Positions 28,661 through 36,603 of a stretch of 64,000 nucleotides of DNA are shown piece after piece; positions within the stretch are counted from its first letter, which is position 1; each line of letters opens with the position of its first letter. A model generated the notes under the pieces. That model was given only the letters and a program-made list of their open reading frames with translations. It had not been told where the DNA came from and made no database searches. The stretch comes from Saprospiraceae bacterium (GTDB taxonomy: Bacteria > Bacteroidota > Bacteroidia > Chitinophagales > Saprospiraceae). The stretch is taken from contig JADKFC010000005.1 of NCBI GenBank assembly GCA_016717655.1, forward strand, positions 217,996 to 281,995. Reading direction: 5' to 3'. A program made the position numbers and the translations under genes.

Positions 28661-29242
28661 TCATTTATGGATTAAAAATATGGCCAGATTTAACAAAATA
28701 CCTAAAATTAACATCATGGCCTTCCTCAATTCACTAACTGCCCTGTGGGTTAAATTGCGAATAGACTGGTAATTGATGCCCAAAATTTCTCCTATTTCTT
28801 CATAAGAAAGATTTTTACTGTACTTCAGGAAGATGATTTCACGCTGCCTGTCAGTTAGCTCTTTCATGGCGTTTTGCAGTTTTTGACTCACCCCGGTTTC
28901 GGTCTCAAAGGCTATCATTTCTTCTTCTCTGGATAGATCTGAACCTTGAACTTCAGCAGAATCCGAGCCAATCCTGAATTTAGATGACTTTCTGAATTCA
29001 TCAATAATTCGATTTCGGAGTGATTTCAGCAAATAAGCCCTAATTACCACAGGATCGCCCAGCTTACCTCTGTTTTCCCAGATATAGACGAATAAATCAT
29101 GAATGTGGTCCATGGCTCTTTCCTCGTCCTGACAGAGCTTTTTGCTGAATTGAAAGAGAACGTCAATGTTTTGTTCATAGATCGATTCCAGGCTGGATTT
29201 ATCGCCCTGTTTTAAGCGCTGCCACAAATTTGCCTGGTCCAT
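28661..29242 (-). CDS. ECF RNA polymerase sigma factor (FecI-like)
   Basis: 193 aa. Region 2 (about 20-90) includes FSKKLCQDEERAMDHIHDLF and region 4 (about 125-175) includes LTDRQREIIFLKYSKNLSYE and the HTH EIGEILGINYQSIRNLTHRA. The last 18 residues are strongly hydrophobic (MLILGILLNLAIFLIHK), a feature of some Bacteroidota ECF sigma factors and possibly a membrane contact. As first gene of the operon it should drive its own locus or the divergent lipoprotein gene once released by FecR. No promoter motif for it could be defined from one locus. Confidence 0.92.
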   Translation of the reverse strand: MDQANLWQRLKQGDKSSLESIYEQNIDVLFQFSKKLCQDEERAMDHIHDLFVYIWENRGKLGDPVVIRAYLLKSLRNRIIDEFRKSSKFRIGSDSAEVQGSDLSREEEMIAFETETGVSQKLQNAMKELTDRQREIIFLKYSKNLSYEEIGEILGINYQSIRNLTHRAVSELRKAMMLILGILLNLAIFLIHK

Positions 29243-29328
29243 TTAAAAATTATTTTTCATTTATTGAGTACAAAACAAATCAAAATGCATCATACCAGCA
29301 AATATTCAATAACTATTAAAAGTAAATT

Positions 29329-30021
29329 ATGAAGTACAGATTTTTTCTGCCGATTGCTTTCGCACTGATGTTATTTACAATTTCCTTTACCGCATGTACT
29401 AAAGATGATAGTACAACCGAAACAGAAAATTTTGTCAACAATGCCCTGGATGAAATTTGCACTGAAACCAGAACTGGTAAAAATGGTTGTTTTGAAATCG
29501 TATTCCCTGTTACCGTTGTGTTTGCAGACTCTACTACTCTTGAGGTAGCTTCTTATGATGAAATGAAGGCTGCTTTTAAGGCCTGGAGAGAAAATAATCC
29601 TGAAGTGAAGGGCAGACCTAAAATACAATTCCCTTATTCAGTTACAACCGAAGATGGTACCATCGTTGAAATTACTTCTGCTGAAGACCTCAAGGCTTTA
29701 ATAGCCGGTTGTGTTCAGGATGGAGGTGGTCCAGGTCACGGACCCGGAAATGGAGGTCACGGGCCAGGTCATGGTCCAGGTCACGGCGGCCATGGCAAAC
29801 CTTGTTTTACCATCAATTTCCCATTGACTGTCACTACTGCCAATGGTGAAGTTACCCTGGCAGATCCGGCAGCTTTGAAAGCACTATTGAAATCAATTAA
29901 AGGAACAGGAAGCAAACCTCAGTTTGTTTTTCCAATCACAATCACTCTTGAAGATGGCAATGTCCAAACAGTAAATTCAGCCGAAGAACTGAAGGCCATC
30001 AAAGAGGCCTGCAGAGGGTAA
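29329..30021 (+). CDS. Repeat lipoprotein with Gly-His-Pro linker, divergent from the sigma operon
   Basis: 230 aa. The lipoprotein signal ends ISFTAC (Cys23). The mature protein has two modules, each bounded by Cys (54-128 and 159-228), and each module contains two copies of one repeat: FPVTVVFADSTTLEVASYDE, FPYSVTTEDGTIVEITSAED, FPLTVTTANGEVTLADPAAL and FPITITLEDGNVQTVNSAEE, each followed by a short LKAL-type helix. Between them lies a linker (131-157) rich in Gly, Pro and five His (137, 144, 148, 152, 155), which could bind metal. I recognise the repeat style from other Bacteroidota lipoproteins but know no function. It starts 86 bp from the sigma gene and ends at a strong terminator, so it is a candidate target of that sigma factor. 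Confidence 0.85.
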   Translation: MKYRFFLPIAFALMLFTISFTACTKDDSTTETENFVNNALDEICTETRTGKNGCFEIVFPVTVVFADSTTLEVASYDEMKAAFKAWRENNPEVKGRPKIQFPYSVTTEDGTIVEITSAEDLKALIAGCVQDGGGPGHGPGNGGHGPGHGPGHGGHGKPCFTINFPLTVTTANGEVTLADPAALKALLKSIKGTGSKPQFVFPITITLEDGNVQTVNSAEELKAIKEACRG

Positions 30022-30048
30022 AAATTTAGTATTATAGAAGGTCTTTGT

Positions 30049-30082
30049 AATCCGGTCAGCAATAGCGTTGACCGGATTTTTT
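30049..30082 (+). terminator. Intrinsic terminator
   Basis: AATCCGGTCA (30049-30058) pairs with TGACCGGATT (30069-30078), a perfect 10-bp stem, followed by a T run to 30082. It ends the repeat-lipoprotein gene. Confidence 0.9.
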
Positions 30083-30132
30083 ATTAAACACATAGGGCCT
30101 TTTTACTGTTGTAAGCTTACAAGAGTTTACTA

Positions 30133-31038
30133 ATGAAAACCGTATTTATTGCCGGGGGTACAGGACTAATAGGAAAAAGACTGTCTCAACTACTTTCCGG
30201 AGATTTTCAGGTCTATATCCTGAGCAGAAGACCACTTCCAGAAAATGGAAACATCAAGTCCGTGGTATGGAAGCCCGAAGAAGGGGTGATTGAAGCAGGA
30301 TCTCTAAAACCCGACATCATCATCAATCTTGCAGGCACAGGCATTGCAGATCAAAGATGGTCAGCCAAAAGAAAAAATGAAATCATCCAATCCAGAACAC
30401 AGGCAACGCTTTGCATCAATACCTGGCTGCAAACCATCAACCATGTTCCAGACATTTACCTCGGTGCCTCTGCCATAGGATATTATGGCGACAGGGCTAT
30501 GGAATTGTTGGATGAAAAGAGTTCTCCCGGTTCAGGGTTTTTATCTACTTCCGTTAAACTCTGGGAATCAGCTCATAGCACCATCTCTGCCAAAAAGAAA
30601 GCCAATATCAGAATTGGCGTTGTTCTATCTACCCGTGGAGGAGCCCTACCTAAAATGCTGATGACCGTCAAATGGTTGCGATTGCTGAGTTACTTTGGCA
30701 GCGGCCAACAAATGGTATCCTGGATTCATATCGATGATCTTTGTCAGGTGTTTTTGAAGACCATTCAACAAGATCGATTGAGTGGCATCATCAATGCAGT
30801 TTCACCCCAGCCTGTTGACAATAAAACCATGACCAGACAAATTGCAGAAGTACTGCCCTTTTTTACCTGGACAGCTCCTGCACCGGCCTTCCTGCTGAAA
30901 ATGGTGCTGGGTGAAATGTCGCACGTAGTTTTGGATAGCGCCCGCGTTTTCCCCGTGGTATTGCTGGAAAATGGCTTTGATTTCAAATTTCCCTCCTTCA
31001 AAGAAGCCTTCAATGATCTGTGGTCGCATAAGATTTAA
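30133..31038 (+). CDS. TIGR01777-family epimerase-like protein (SDR39U1)
   Basis: 301 aa. An atypical extended SDR: N-terminal Rossmann motif FIAGGTGLIGKRLSQLL, then NLAGTGIADQRWSAKRKNEI, SAIGYYGDR and WIHIDDLCQVFL, all typical of the TIGR01777 family. It is predicted to bind NAD(P)H; the reaction is not known. A C-terminal DUF1731-like tail ends with ARVFPVVLLENGFDFKFPS. It is preceded by a terminator, so it has its own promoter. Confidence 0.9.
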   Translation: MKTVFIAGGTGLIGKRLSQLLSGDFQVYILSRRPLPENGNIKSVVWKPEEGVIEAGSLKPDIIINLAGTGIADQRWSAKRKNEIIQSRTQATLCINTWLQTINHVPDIYLGASAIGYYGDRAMELLDEKSSPGSGFLSTSVKLWESAHSTISAKKKANIRIGVVLSTRGGALPKMLMTVKWLRLLSYFGSGQQMVSWIHIDDLCQVFLKTIQQDRLSGIINAVSPQPVDNKTMTRQIAEVLPFFTWTAPAPAFLLKMVLGEMSHVVLDSARVFPVVLLENGFDFKFPSFKEAFNDLWSHKI

Positions 31039-31073
31039 CCCTTATTTCAAAGGCAGTTTTACCAGATTAATTT

Positions 31074-31081
31074 TATCTTTG
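31074..31081 (+). promoter_or_regulatory. Possible -7 element TAtcTTTG
   Basis: A perfect TAnnTTTG lies 22 bp before the TTG start at 31104. The -33 region has only a T-rich stretch. Confidence 0.45.
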
Positions 31082-31103
31082 CCCAACAGTAAGGAAATCA
31101 GCA

Positions 31104-31610
31104 TTGAACTGGATAAAAAATTGGTTATTTGAAAGGGCAAAATCTACTTACGCTCAATTGGTTTTGCACATAAGTAAAAAAACCATTGGCGTTTTAGTGG
31201 ATCATACCGCCGTTGAACTCATAGAGCCCATCCGTCAATATTTCCGAAAAAAAGGGGTGGAAGCAGAAAACCTGGTTTTTTTGGTTTTTTTAGAACAAAA
31301 ACCACAATCAGAAGAAAATTATCTTTTTTATCATAGCAAAGAAATTAAGTGGGGTGGTTACGCCTTGAATGACAATATTAAATCCTTCCTTGGCTTTGAT
31401 TATACTCGCGTATATTATCTGTGCACATCTTTTGATCCTCATCAAAATCTAATTCTTTCCAATTGTTGTGCAGCTTTTAAAACAGGCACCTACAAAGCGG
31501 GGATTGAACCCTATTTAGACCTTACCATTGACGACGAACCATGTGATGCTTTGAAACAGGTTCAACTCATCGATAATTGGATTGATAAACTTTCTTCTCA
31601 TGGAAAATAA
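31104..31610 (+). CDS. DUF6913-like protein, dapA neighbour
   Basis: 168 aa from a TTG start, with AAGGAAA about 9 bases upstream as a possible ribosome-binding site. No signal peptide. The sequence SKKTIGVLVDHTAVELIEPI and KWGGYALNDNIKSFLGFDY matches my memory of a small Bacteroidota family often found beside dapA. Function unknown. The end overlaps the dapA start by 11 bp, so the two are translationally coupled. Confidence 0.7.
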   Translation: MNWIKNWLFERAKSTYAQLVLHISKKTIGVLVDHTAVELIEPIRQYFRKKGVEAENLVFLVFLEQKPQSEENYLFYHSKEIKWGGYALNDNIKSFLGFDYTRVYYLCTSFDPHQNLILSNCCAAFKTGTYKAGIEPYLDLTIDDEPCDALKQVQLIDNWIDKLSSHGK

Positions 31611-32496
31611 ATATACCGGCACCGGAGTAGCCATCATTACCCCATTCAAAAACGGAGAAATTGATTTTCCGGCCATGAGCAAGGTTATTGAACATGTGAT
31701 TGGAGGCGGCGTAGAATACATCGTGGCATTGGGTAGTACAGGAGAAACCGCTACCCTGGATGCAGTTGAATCGAGGCAAGTGCTGGACCATGTAATTGAG
31801 GTAGTCAAGGGTCGCGTACCTATTGTAGCCGGCAACTTTGCGGGCAACAACACCAAAGACCTTTGCCGATACGTCAAATCTTTTGATTTCACAGGCATCG
31901 ATGCCGTTTTATCTTCCAGTCCTGCCTATGTCAAACCCTCGCAGGAAGGTATTTTTCAACATTATATGGCCTTGGCAGAAGTTTGTCCAAGATCTATTAT
32001 CTTATACAATGTTCCTGGTAGAACGAGGTCCAATATGGAATGGGAAACAACCTTAAGGTTGGCAGAAACCAGTGCAAAATTTATTGGGATCAAAGAAGCC
32101 TCCGGTGACCTTATACAGGCCACAAGAATAATAAAAAACAGACCTGCTCACTTTTTTGTTACCAGTGGTGATGATGAAATAGCCCTTCCCATGGTAGCCT
32201 GTGGTGGCCAGGGAGTCATCTCCGTAATGGCCAACGCTTTCCCTTCTTCCTTCTCCGGTATGATCCGGGCGGCCCTGGCAGAAGATTATGTGAAAGCTCG
32301 TCAACTCAATTTTCAAACCTACGATCTGCACAAATGGTTGTACATAGAAGGCAATCCTGTTGGAATCAAGTCGGCCATGGAAATTCTGGGCTTTTGTACC
32401 AACGAAGTGAGGCTACCGCTTGCCAGCATGTCGGCGGCTAATTATGCTTCCTTAAAGCTTGCCGTAGAAACCGCCATCCAGGCACATTTGGAGTAA
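31600..32496 (+). CDS. dapA: 4-hydroxy-tetrahydrodipicolinate synthase
   Basis: 298 aa from ATG 31600 (a TTG 18 bases earlier is less likely). TIM-barrel aldolase. Family motifs: GTGVAIITPFKNGEIDF, ALGSTGETATLD, LYNVPGRTRSNM with the catalytic Tyr, and FIGIKEASGDLIQ with the Schiff-base Lys. It condenses pyruvate with aspartate semialdehyde in lysine and diaminopimelate synthesis. It is convergent with the gluconokinase fusion gene. Confidence 0.95.
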   Translation: MENKYTGTGVAIITPFKNGEIDFPAMSKVIEHVIGGGVEYIVALGSTGETATLDAVESRQVLDHVIEVVKGRVPIVAGNFAGNNTKDLCRYVKSFDFTGIDAVLSSSPAYVKPSQEGIFQHYMALAEVCPRSIILYNVPGRTRSNMEWETTLRLAETSAKFIGIKEASGDLIQATRIIKNRPAHFFVTSGDDEIALPMVACGGQGVISVMANAFPSSFSGMIRAALAEDYVKARQLNFQTYDLHKWLYIEGNPVGIKSAMEILGFCTNEVRLPLASMSAANYASLKLAVETAIQAHLE

Positions 32497-32509
32497 TCAC
32501 TCGGTCAAA

Positions 32510-34402
32510 TCACCCATTTGTCCAAGTATAATGAACCGATCTTCCCTCAGGGTCGTCCATCCATTTGAAGGTATGTGCTCCGAAAAAGTCCCTTTGTGCC
32601 TGAATCAAGGAGGCTGTCCCTGTAGGGTGACTGGCCCCGTTCAAAAAATTGGCTGCCCCACTAAAACACGACATATCCTGACCACAGCCCAGACCTGTTT
32701 GAACTGTTTTTATCAATGACTTTCTGTATTTTTTGATTTTTTGCTGCAAGTTTTGATCGTCCAATAACAAATCTTCGGTTCGAAAAACACCAACCAGATC
32801 TTCCATTAACCGGGATCTGATGATGCAGCCATTGGTCCAAACAGCGGCCAGAGAGGTAAGGTCAACATCCCAGCCATTTTTTTTGCTCGCCTTTAAGATT
32901 TGCTGAAAGCCCAGGTGGTGATTGATCAATCTGGCCAGGTACAAGCCTGCTTCCAAGTCTTTAATCGTTATATCGTTTACTTTTTTAGCTTTTGGAAAAG
33001 CCATTTGTTTCGAAAAGTTGCGCCGCCACTTCCAATCTGAAGACAAATACCTGGCAAACAGGGCAGCCGTCATGGTAGAAAAAGGGTGACCTCTCTCAAT
33101 GGCATCCAGGGCTGCCCAACCTCCTGTACCCTTACTTCCGGCACTATCAAGGACTCTGTCGATCATCCAGCCATCATCCGATTTTACTTTTAAAACCTGG
33201 CCTGATATTTCCAATAGATACGATGCATTTTTTTTATGGTTCCACTTGGCAAAGATTTTGCTGATTTCTCCCGGGCTTTGGTGCAAACCATACCTTAAAA
33301 TGCCATAGGTTTCACACAGCAGTTGCATTTCTGCATATTCAATGCCGTTGTGAATCATTTTTACATAATGGCCGGCCCCTCCCGGGCCAATGTATGTACA
33401 GCACTTTTGACCAAGCGGGTTTTCTGCTGCTATTTTTTCAAGATAGGGCTTTACTAGTGAATAGGCTTGTTGGTCACCTCCTGGCATAATGGCCGGACCT
33501 TCAAGGGCGCCCTTTTCGCCACCGGAAATGCCCACACCCATGTATAAGATGCCTCTTTTTTTGCAGGCATCCATTCTTCGTTCTGTGTCTGCAAAATGAG
33601 AATTGCCTCCATCCATAACCATATCTCCCTTTTGCAAATTTGGCATCAGTTTTTCCAAGATCTCATCTACTGCTTTGCCGGCATCTACCATTAACAATAT
33701 TTTGCGCGGTCGGGCAAGTGAGTTGACAAAATCAGGAATTTTATCAAAGCCCCAACAATTATTTAACTCAACATATTGTTGAATGGTTTTTTGTGCCACC
33801 TTTACTTCGACCTGGCTTACATGCCTGTTGAACAAAGACAGCCCAATTCCCTTGTTGGCAAAGTTGCGGGCTATGCTCCTGCCCATAACGCCCATGCCCA
33901 TTATACCGAATTCCCTTTTTTCCATATCTCTATTTATAATATCAACGATTGTTTGTGGTTTAACCTTTATATCCAGCCGAAGTGCATTGGCAGGTGCTTC
34001 TAATGCGGCCAACTGGCTGTCAAGCAGCGTGGACGGCATAAAGTGTTTTCTGTTTTTCATTCTCTGATTCAGCATTATCCGGCTGCCATCCAACCAATAC
34101 CATTTGGCCTTAGTTTCTATGCCGTTGGCCAAAATTTGCCTGTAACCCGTTTTTAAAGCCGAACATGCTATAATACATCCCCGGTCTCTTATCGACTCTC
34201 TGGCAATTTGGTGGAGGGTTTCCAACCATGGCTTTCTGTCTTCATCATTTAGGGGCACTCCCCTACTCATTTTTTCTATGTTGTGAGAAGGGTGATAATC
34301 ATCCCCGTCATAAAAGGGTAGTCCAGTGGATTCTGACAGCAACTTGCCAATTGTAGACTTTCCACATCCACTTACACCCATAAGAAAAACCACCCAGGCC
34401 AT
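32510..34402 (-). CDS. Fused gluconokinase and 6-phosphogluconate dehydrogenase
   Basis: 630 aa from ATG 34402, one base after the ogt stop. Residues 1-155 are a GntK-type kinase: Walker A LMGVSGCGKSTIGKLL, YDGDDYHPSHNIEKM and MPSTLLDSQLAALE. Residues about 160-630 are a Gnd-type dehydrogenase: GIMGMGVMGRSIARNFANKG, VMDGGNSHFADTERR, GISGGEKGALEGPAIMPGG, the catalytic HYVKMIHNGIEYAEMQ and the C-terminal TASLIQAQRDFFGAHTF. The protein would phosphorylate gluconate and then oxidatively decarboxylate 6-phosphogluconate to ribulose-5-phosphate, the two steps in order on one chain. There is no stop or frame change at the junction (near EKREFGIMGMG). Both halves carry all key residues that I can check. 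Confidence 0.92.
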   Translation of the reverse strand: MAWVVFLMGVSGCGKSTIGKLLSESTGLPFYDGDDYHPSHNIEKMSRGVPLNDEDRKPWLETLHQIARESIRDRGCIIACSALKTGYRQILANGIETKAKWYWLDGSRIMLNQRMKNRKHFMPSTLLDSQLAALEAPANALRLDIKVKPQTIVDIINRDMEKREFGIMGMGVMGRSIARNFANKGIGLSLFNRHVSQVEVKVAQKTIQQYVELNNCWGFDKIPDFVNSLARPRKILLMVDAGKAVDEILEKLMPNLQKGDMVMDGGNSHFADTERRMDACKKRGILYMGVGISGGEKGALEGPAIMPGGDQQAYSLVKPYLEKIAAENPLGQKCCTYIGPGGAGHYVKMIHNGIEYAEMQLLCETYGILRYGLHQSPGEISKIFAKWNHKKNASYLLEISGQVLKVKSDDGWMIDRVLDSAGSKGTGGWAALDAIERGHPFSTMTAALFARYLSSDWKWRRNFSKQMAFPKAKKVNDITIKDLEAGLYLARLINHHLGFQQILKASKKNGWDVDLTSLAAVWTNGCIIRSRLMEDLVGVFRTEDLLLDDQNLQQKIKKYRKSLIKTVQTGLGCGQDMSCFSGAANFLNGASHPTGTASLIQAQRDFFGAHTFKWMDDPEGRSVHYTWTNG

Positions 34403-34403
34403 C

Positions 34404-34886
34404 TTAAAACAAGCTGGCTTGAACCACAAATGCACCCGGATTTTCATGGTTGAGTAAAATAAATTTTGTCTTCAGCCCTAAGGCATAGCCGGTCAATGAC
34501 CGATCGCTGCCGATCACTCTGTGACAGGGAACCACAATGGGCAAAGGGTTTTTTCCATTGGCCAGACCCACTGCCCTGGTGTGTTTTTCTGTTCCCACTT
34601 TTTGGGCCAGCTGCAAATAGGATATCGTTGTACCAAAAGGTATGTTCATAAGCTCACTCCACACCTTCTTCTGAAACGGGGTGGAAGTGCCAAAATCAAG
34701 GGGAAGGTCAAAGCTTGTTGCCTTTCCTTTGAAATAAGCCTGTATCTGTTTGATGGCTTCCACAATGACAGCATTAGGCCTTTCTTCGATGACACCTGTG
34801 TCTATCGTAATGGAGGTAAGTGCCTCTTCGGTGGCTTCAAAAATCAGCCTGCCAATGGGTGTGGTTGTGCTAGAAAGGTAGGTCAC
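34404..34886 (-). CDS. ogt: Methylated-DNA-protein-cysteine methyltransferase
   Basis: 160 aa, the length of the Ogt type. The active site reads IVVPCHRVIGSDRSLTGYA with acceptor Cys; the recognition helix region is TEKHTRAVGLANGKNP. It removes alkyl groups from O6-alkylguanine by suicide transfer. The start overlaps the MtfA-like gene by 17 bp and the end abuts the kinase/dehydrogenase fusion, so three genes appear to be one unit without an obvious functional link. Confidence 0.94.
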   Translation of the reverse strand: MTYLSSTTTPIGRLIFEATEEALTSITIDTGVIEERPNAVIVEAIKQIQAYFKGKATSFDLPLDFGTSTPFQKKVWSELMNIPFGTTISYLQLAQKVGTEKHTRAVGLANGKNPLPIVVPCHRVIGSDRSLTGYALGLKTKFILLNHENPGAFVVQASLF

Positions 34887-35724
34887 GACTTACCGGTTTT
34901 TGACCAAAAATACGACACAGTTCATCATACGCTTTAGGAAACAAAGCAACATACTGTTCAGAAAATTCAAAAAATGCCACTATGTTGACCACCCTCAAAT
35001 CCAGGTCTTCAAAACCACAGGTTTTAATGATTAAATTGCTGTTGATGCCCTCTATTTTTTCAAGTTCATCCCAGCCAATGGCCTCTGTTTCTTTTAGCGT
35101 CAGCTTGGGGTGGAGAGCCAGATAAGCCTGGATGTAGCCGTGCAAAATAATGTTGTAATACATAGAAGGATTGACGATTCCCGGCAAGCCTTGTTCACTG
35201 GAAAAGATCAATACTCCGTCTTCTGCATCAACCTCTACGGTGTGCAAAAACGGGTGTTTAGGTGAGGGGAAGGGGTGTTTATACAAAAAGATCCTATCCA
35301 TGTCACCTATTAAAAAATCTTTTTGCGCTATGGTCAAACGAATTGCCTGTGACGCAATAATATTTTTGAGGTCGAATGGCACTGCGCGCAGTTCTGTTGT
35401 GCCCACACTTTGAAAAGACCTGGCCTCAACGTATAAGACCAACCTGTTTTCAAATTCTTTTCTTCTGATTTCACTATACGAGTTGTAATAGGGAAGGTAG
35501 GTGCTAAGCCATTCCTTCATTTTGACATCCAGTTCCGGCGGATTTTTTTGCATCCACCAATAATCAATCTGGCCATGAAAGACATACAAAAAGGTGAGCA
35601 AGATTACTGGAATAAAAATGTAAACAGTATTACTTACACCCGGCTGAAATAAAAGATATAGGTAATACCCAGTAAGTATAACAAGAGGTAGAGCCAACAC
35701 CTTGGAAAATGAATGGATTTTCAT
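34870..35724 (-). CDS. MtfA-like (peptidase family M90) protein lacking the HExxH motif
   Basis: 284 aa. Two N-terminal membrane segments (about 10-55), then an MtfA-like domain: MKEWLSTYLPYYNSYSEIRR, then an ISSEQGLP-like region, and a family-type ending FFEFSEQYVALFPKAYDELC followed by IFGQKP. Where MtfA proteins have the zinc motif HExxH, this one reads ILHGYIQAYLAL: the first His stays, Glu becomes Gly and the second His becomes Gln. Catalysis is therefore not expected. It may be a regulatory or binding pseudo-enzyme. TAagTTTG at 35729-35736 (minus) ends only 4 bases before the ATG, hinting at a leaderless transcript. Confidence 0.75.
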   Translation of the reverse strand: MKIHSFSKVLALPLVILTGYYLYLLFQPGVSNTVYIFIPVILLTFLYVFHGQIDYWWMQKNPPELDVKMKEWLSTYLPYYNSYSEIRRKEFENRLVLYVEARSFQSVGTTELRAVPFDLKNIIASQAIRLTIAQKDFLIGDMDRIFLYKHPFPSPKHPFLHTVEVDAEDGVLIFSSEQGLPGIVNPSMYYNIILHGYIQAYLALHPKLTLKETEAIGWDELEKIEGINSNLIIKTCGFEDLDLRVVNIVAFFEFSEQYVALFPKAYDELCRIFGQKPVSRDLPF

Positions 35725-35786
35725 TTTACAAACTTAACGAATCCCTCCTTGCTTCTTGTGCATTTGGGGATAAAAACTTGTCTTGG

Positions 35787-36452
35787 CTAGTCTTTCTTTT
35801 TTTTCTTCTTAAAGTCGCCTCTTTTCCAGGCCTCTATGAATCTTTTCCAGGCCATGATATCAAATATCTTTTGGGGCTTGTACTGACCTATGTACTTATA
35901 TTCTTCCGCCTGTTGCCGCATGTATACGGAGGAGGCTTCTTTGCCATCAACCGAAACCGTATGTCTCATTTTGGTCATTACTTCATTGGCAATATTGGCC
36001 TGGGCCTGTTCTCTGAGTTCGTTGCTTATGTCGATGGCCAGAAACTCATGTTTAAAGTGCTCTCTGGAAGGCCATGGATAAATGACCACCTCATCCAACC
36101 ACACGTTGTCTTCAGACATGATCTGGATCCACGTATAATAAGAAGAAGATAGGGTGTCGGGCAAGGTATACTCTACATCCTTGAATCCAATTCTGGAAAA
36201 AATAACCGTTTCACCTTTTAAGGCCACAAGTGAAAAAAAACCCTCATAATCTGAAACGGAGCCCCTGCTGGTACCCTTAATGGCAATCGTTGTATACGGC
36301 AATGGCATAACATTGCCATGTTCGTCCGGTCCTACTACTTTACCTGAAAACTGGATGGGTTGACCTTCATTGTTTTTTTTCTGCCCTTGAAGGGGCAAAA
36401 GATAGAGGATCGCAGCCAGGCATAAGGCAATTCTGAAAGCCATACAATGCAT
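35787..36452 (-). CDS. Secreted protein with CarboxypepD_reg-like domain
   Basis: 221 aa from ATG 36452, which starts a signal peptide (MHCMAFRIALCLAAILYLLP, cleavage near LQGQ); in-frame ATGs at 36488 and 36509 would add charged residues in front. After a short linker the domain (about 35-130) reads FSGKVVGPDEHGNVMPLPYT, then GTSRGSVSDYEGFFSLVALK and VIFSRIGFKDVEYTLP, as in TonB-receptor N-terminal domains. The C-terminal third is charged and ends in a Lys-rich tail. Similar stand-alone proteins occur in Bacteroidota; their role is unknown. Confidence 0.8.
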   Translation of the reverse strand: MHCMAFRIALCLAAILYLLPLQGQKKNNEGQPIQFSGKVVGPDEHGNVMPLPYTTIAIKGTSRGSVSDYEGFFSLVALKGETVIFSRIGFKDVEYTLPDTLSSSYYTWIQIMSEDNVWLDEVVIYPWPSREHFKHEFLAIDISNELREQAQANIANEVMTKMRHTVSVDGKEASSVYMRQQAEEYKYIGQYKPQKIFDIMAWKRFIEAWKRGDFKKKKKKD

Positions 36453-36579
36453 TTTAATTCTGAAACGAATGTACGTTGTTTTGGTCATCCTATACCCGTA
36501 TTTTAACAAAGTTTTAAGCTAAAAACACCTCTAATTTGCCTCAAATGCAAAGCAGACGCTGTTTTTTCGATTATCTGAG

Positions 36580-36587
36580 TATTTTTG
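36580..36587 (+). promoter_or_regulatory. Possible -7 element TAttTTTG
   Basis: A perfect TAnnTTTG lies 16 bp before the dipeptidase ATG. No clear -33 element is seen. Confidence 0.4.
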
Positions 36588-36603
36588 AAATAAATTAACC
36601 TCT

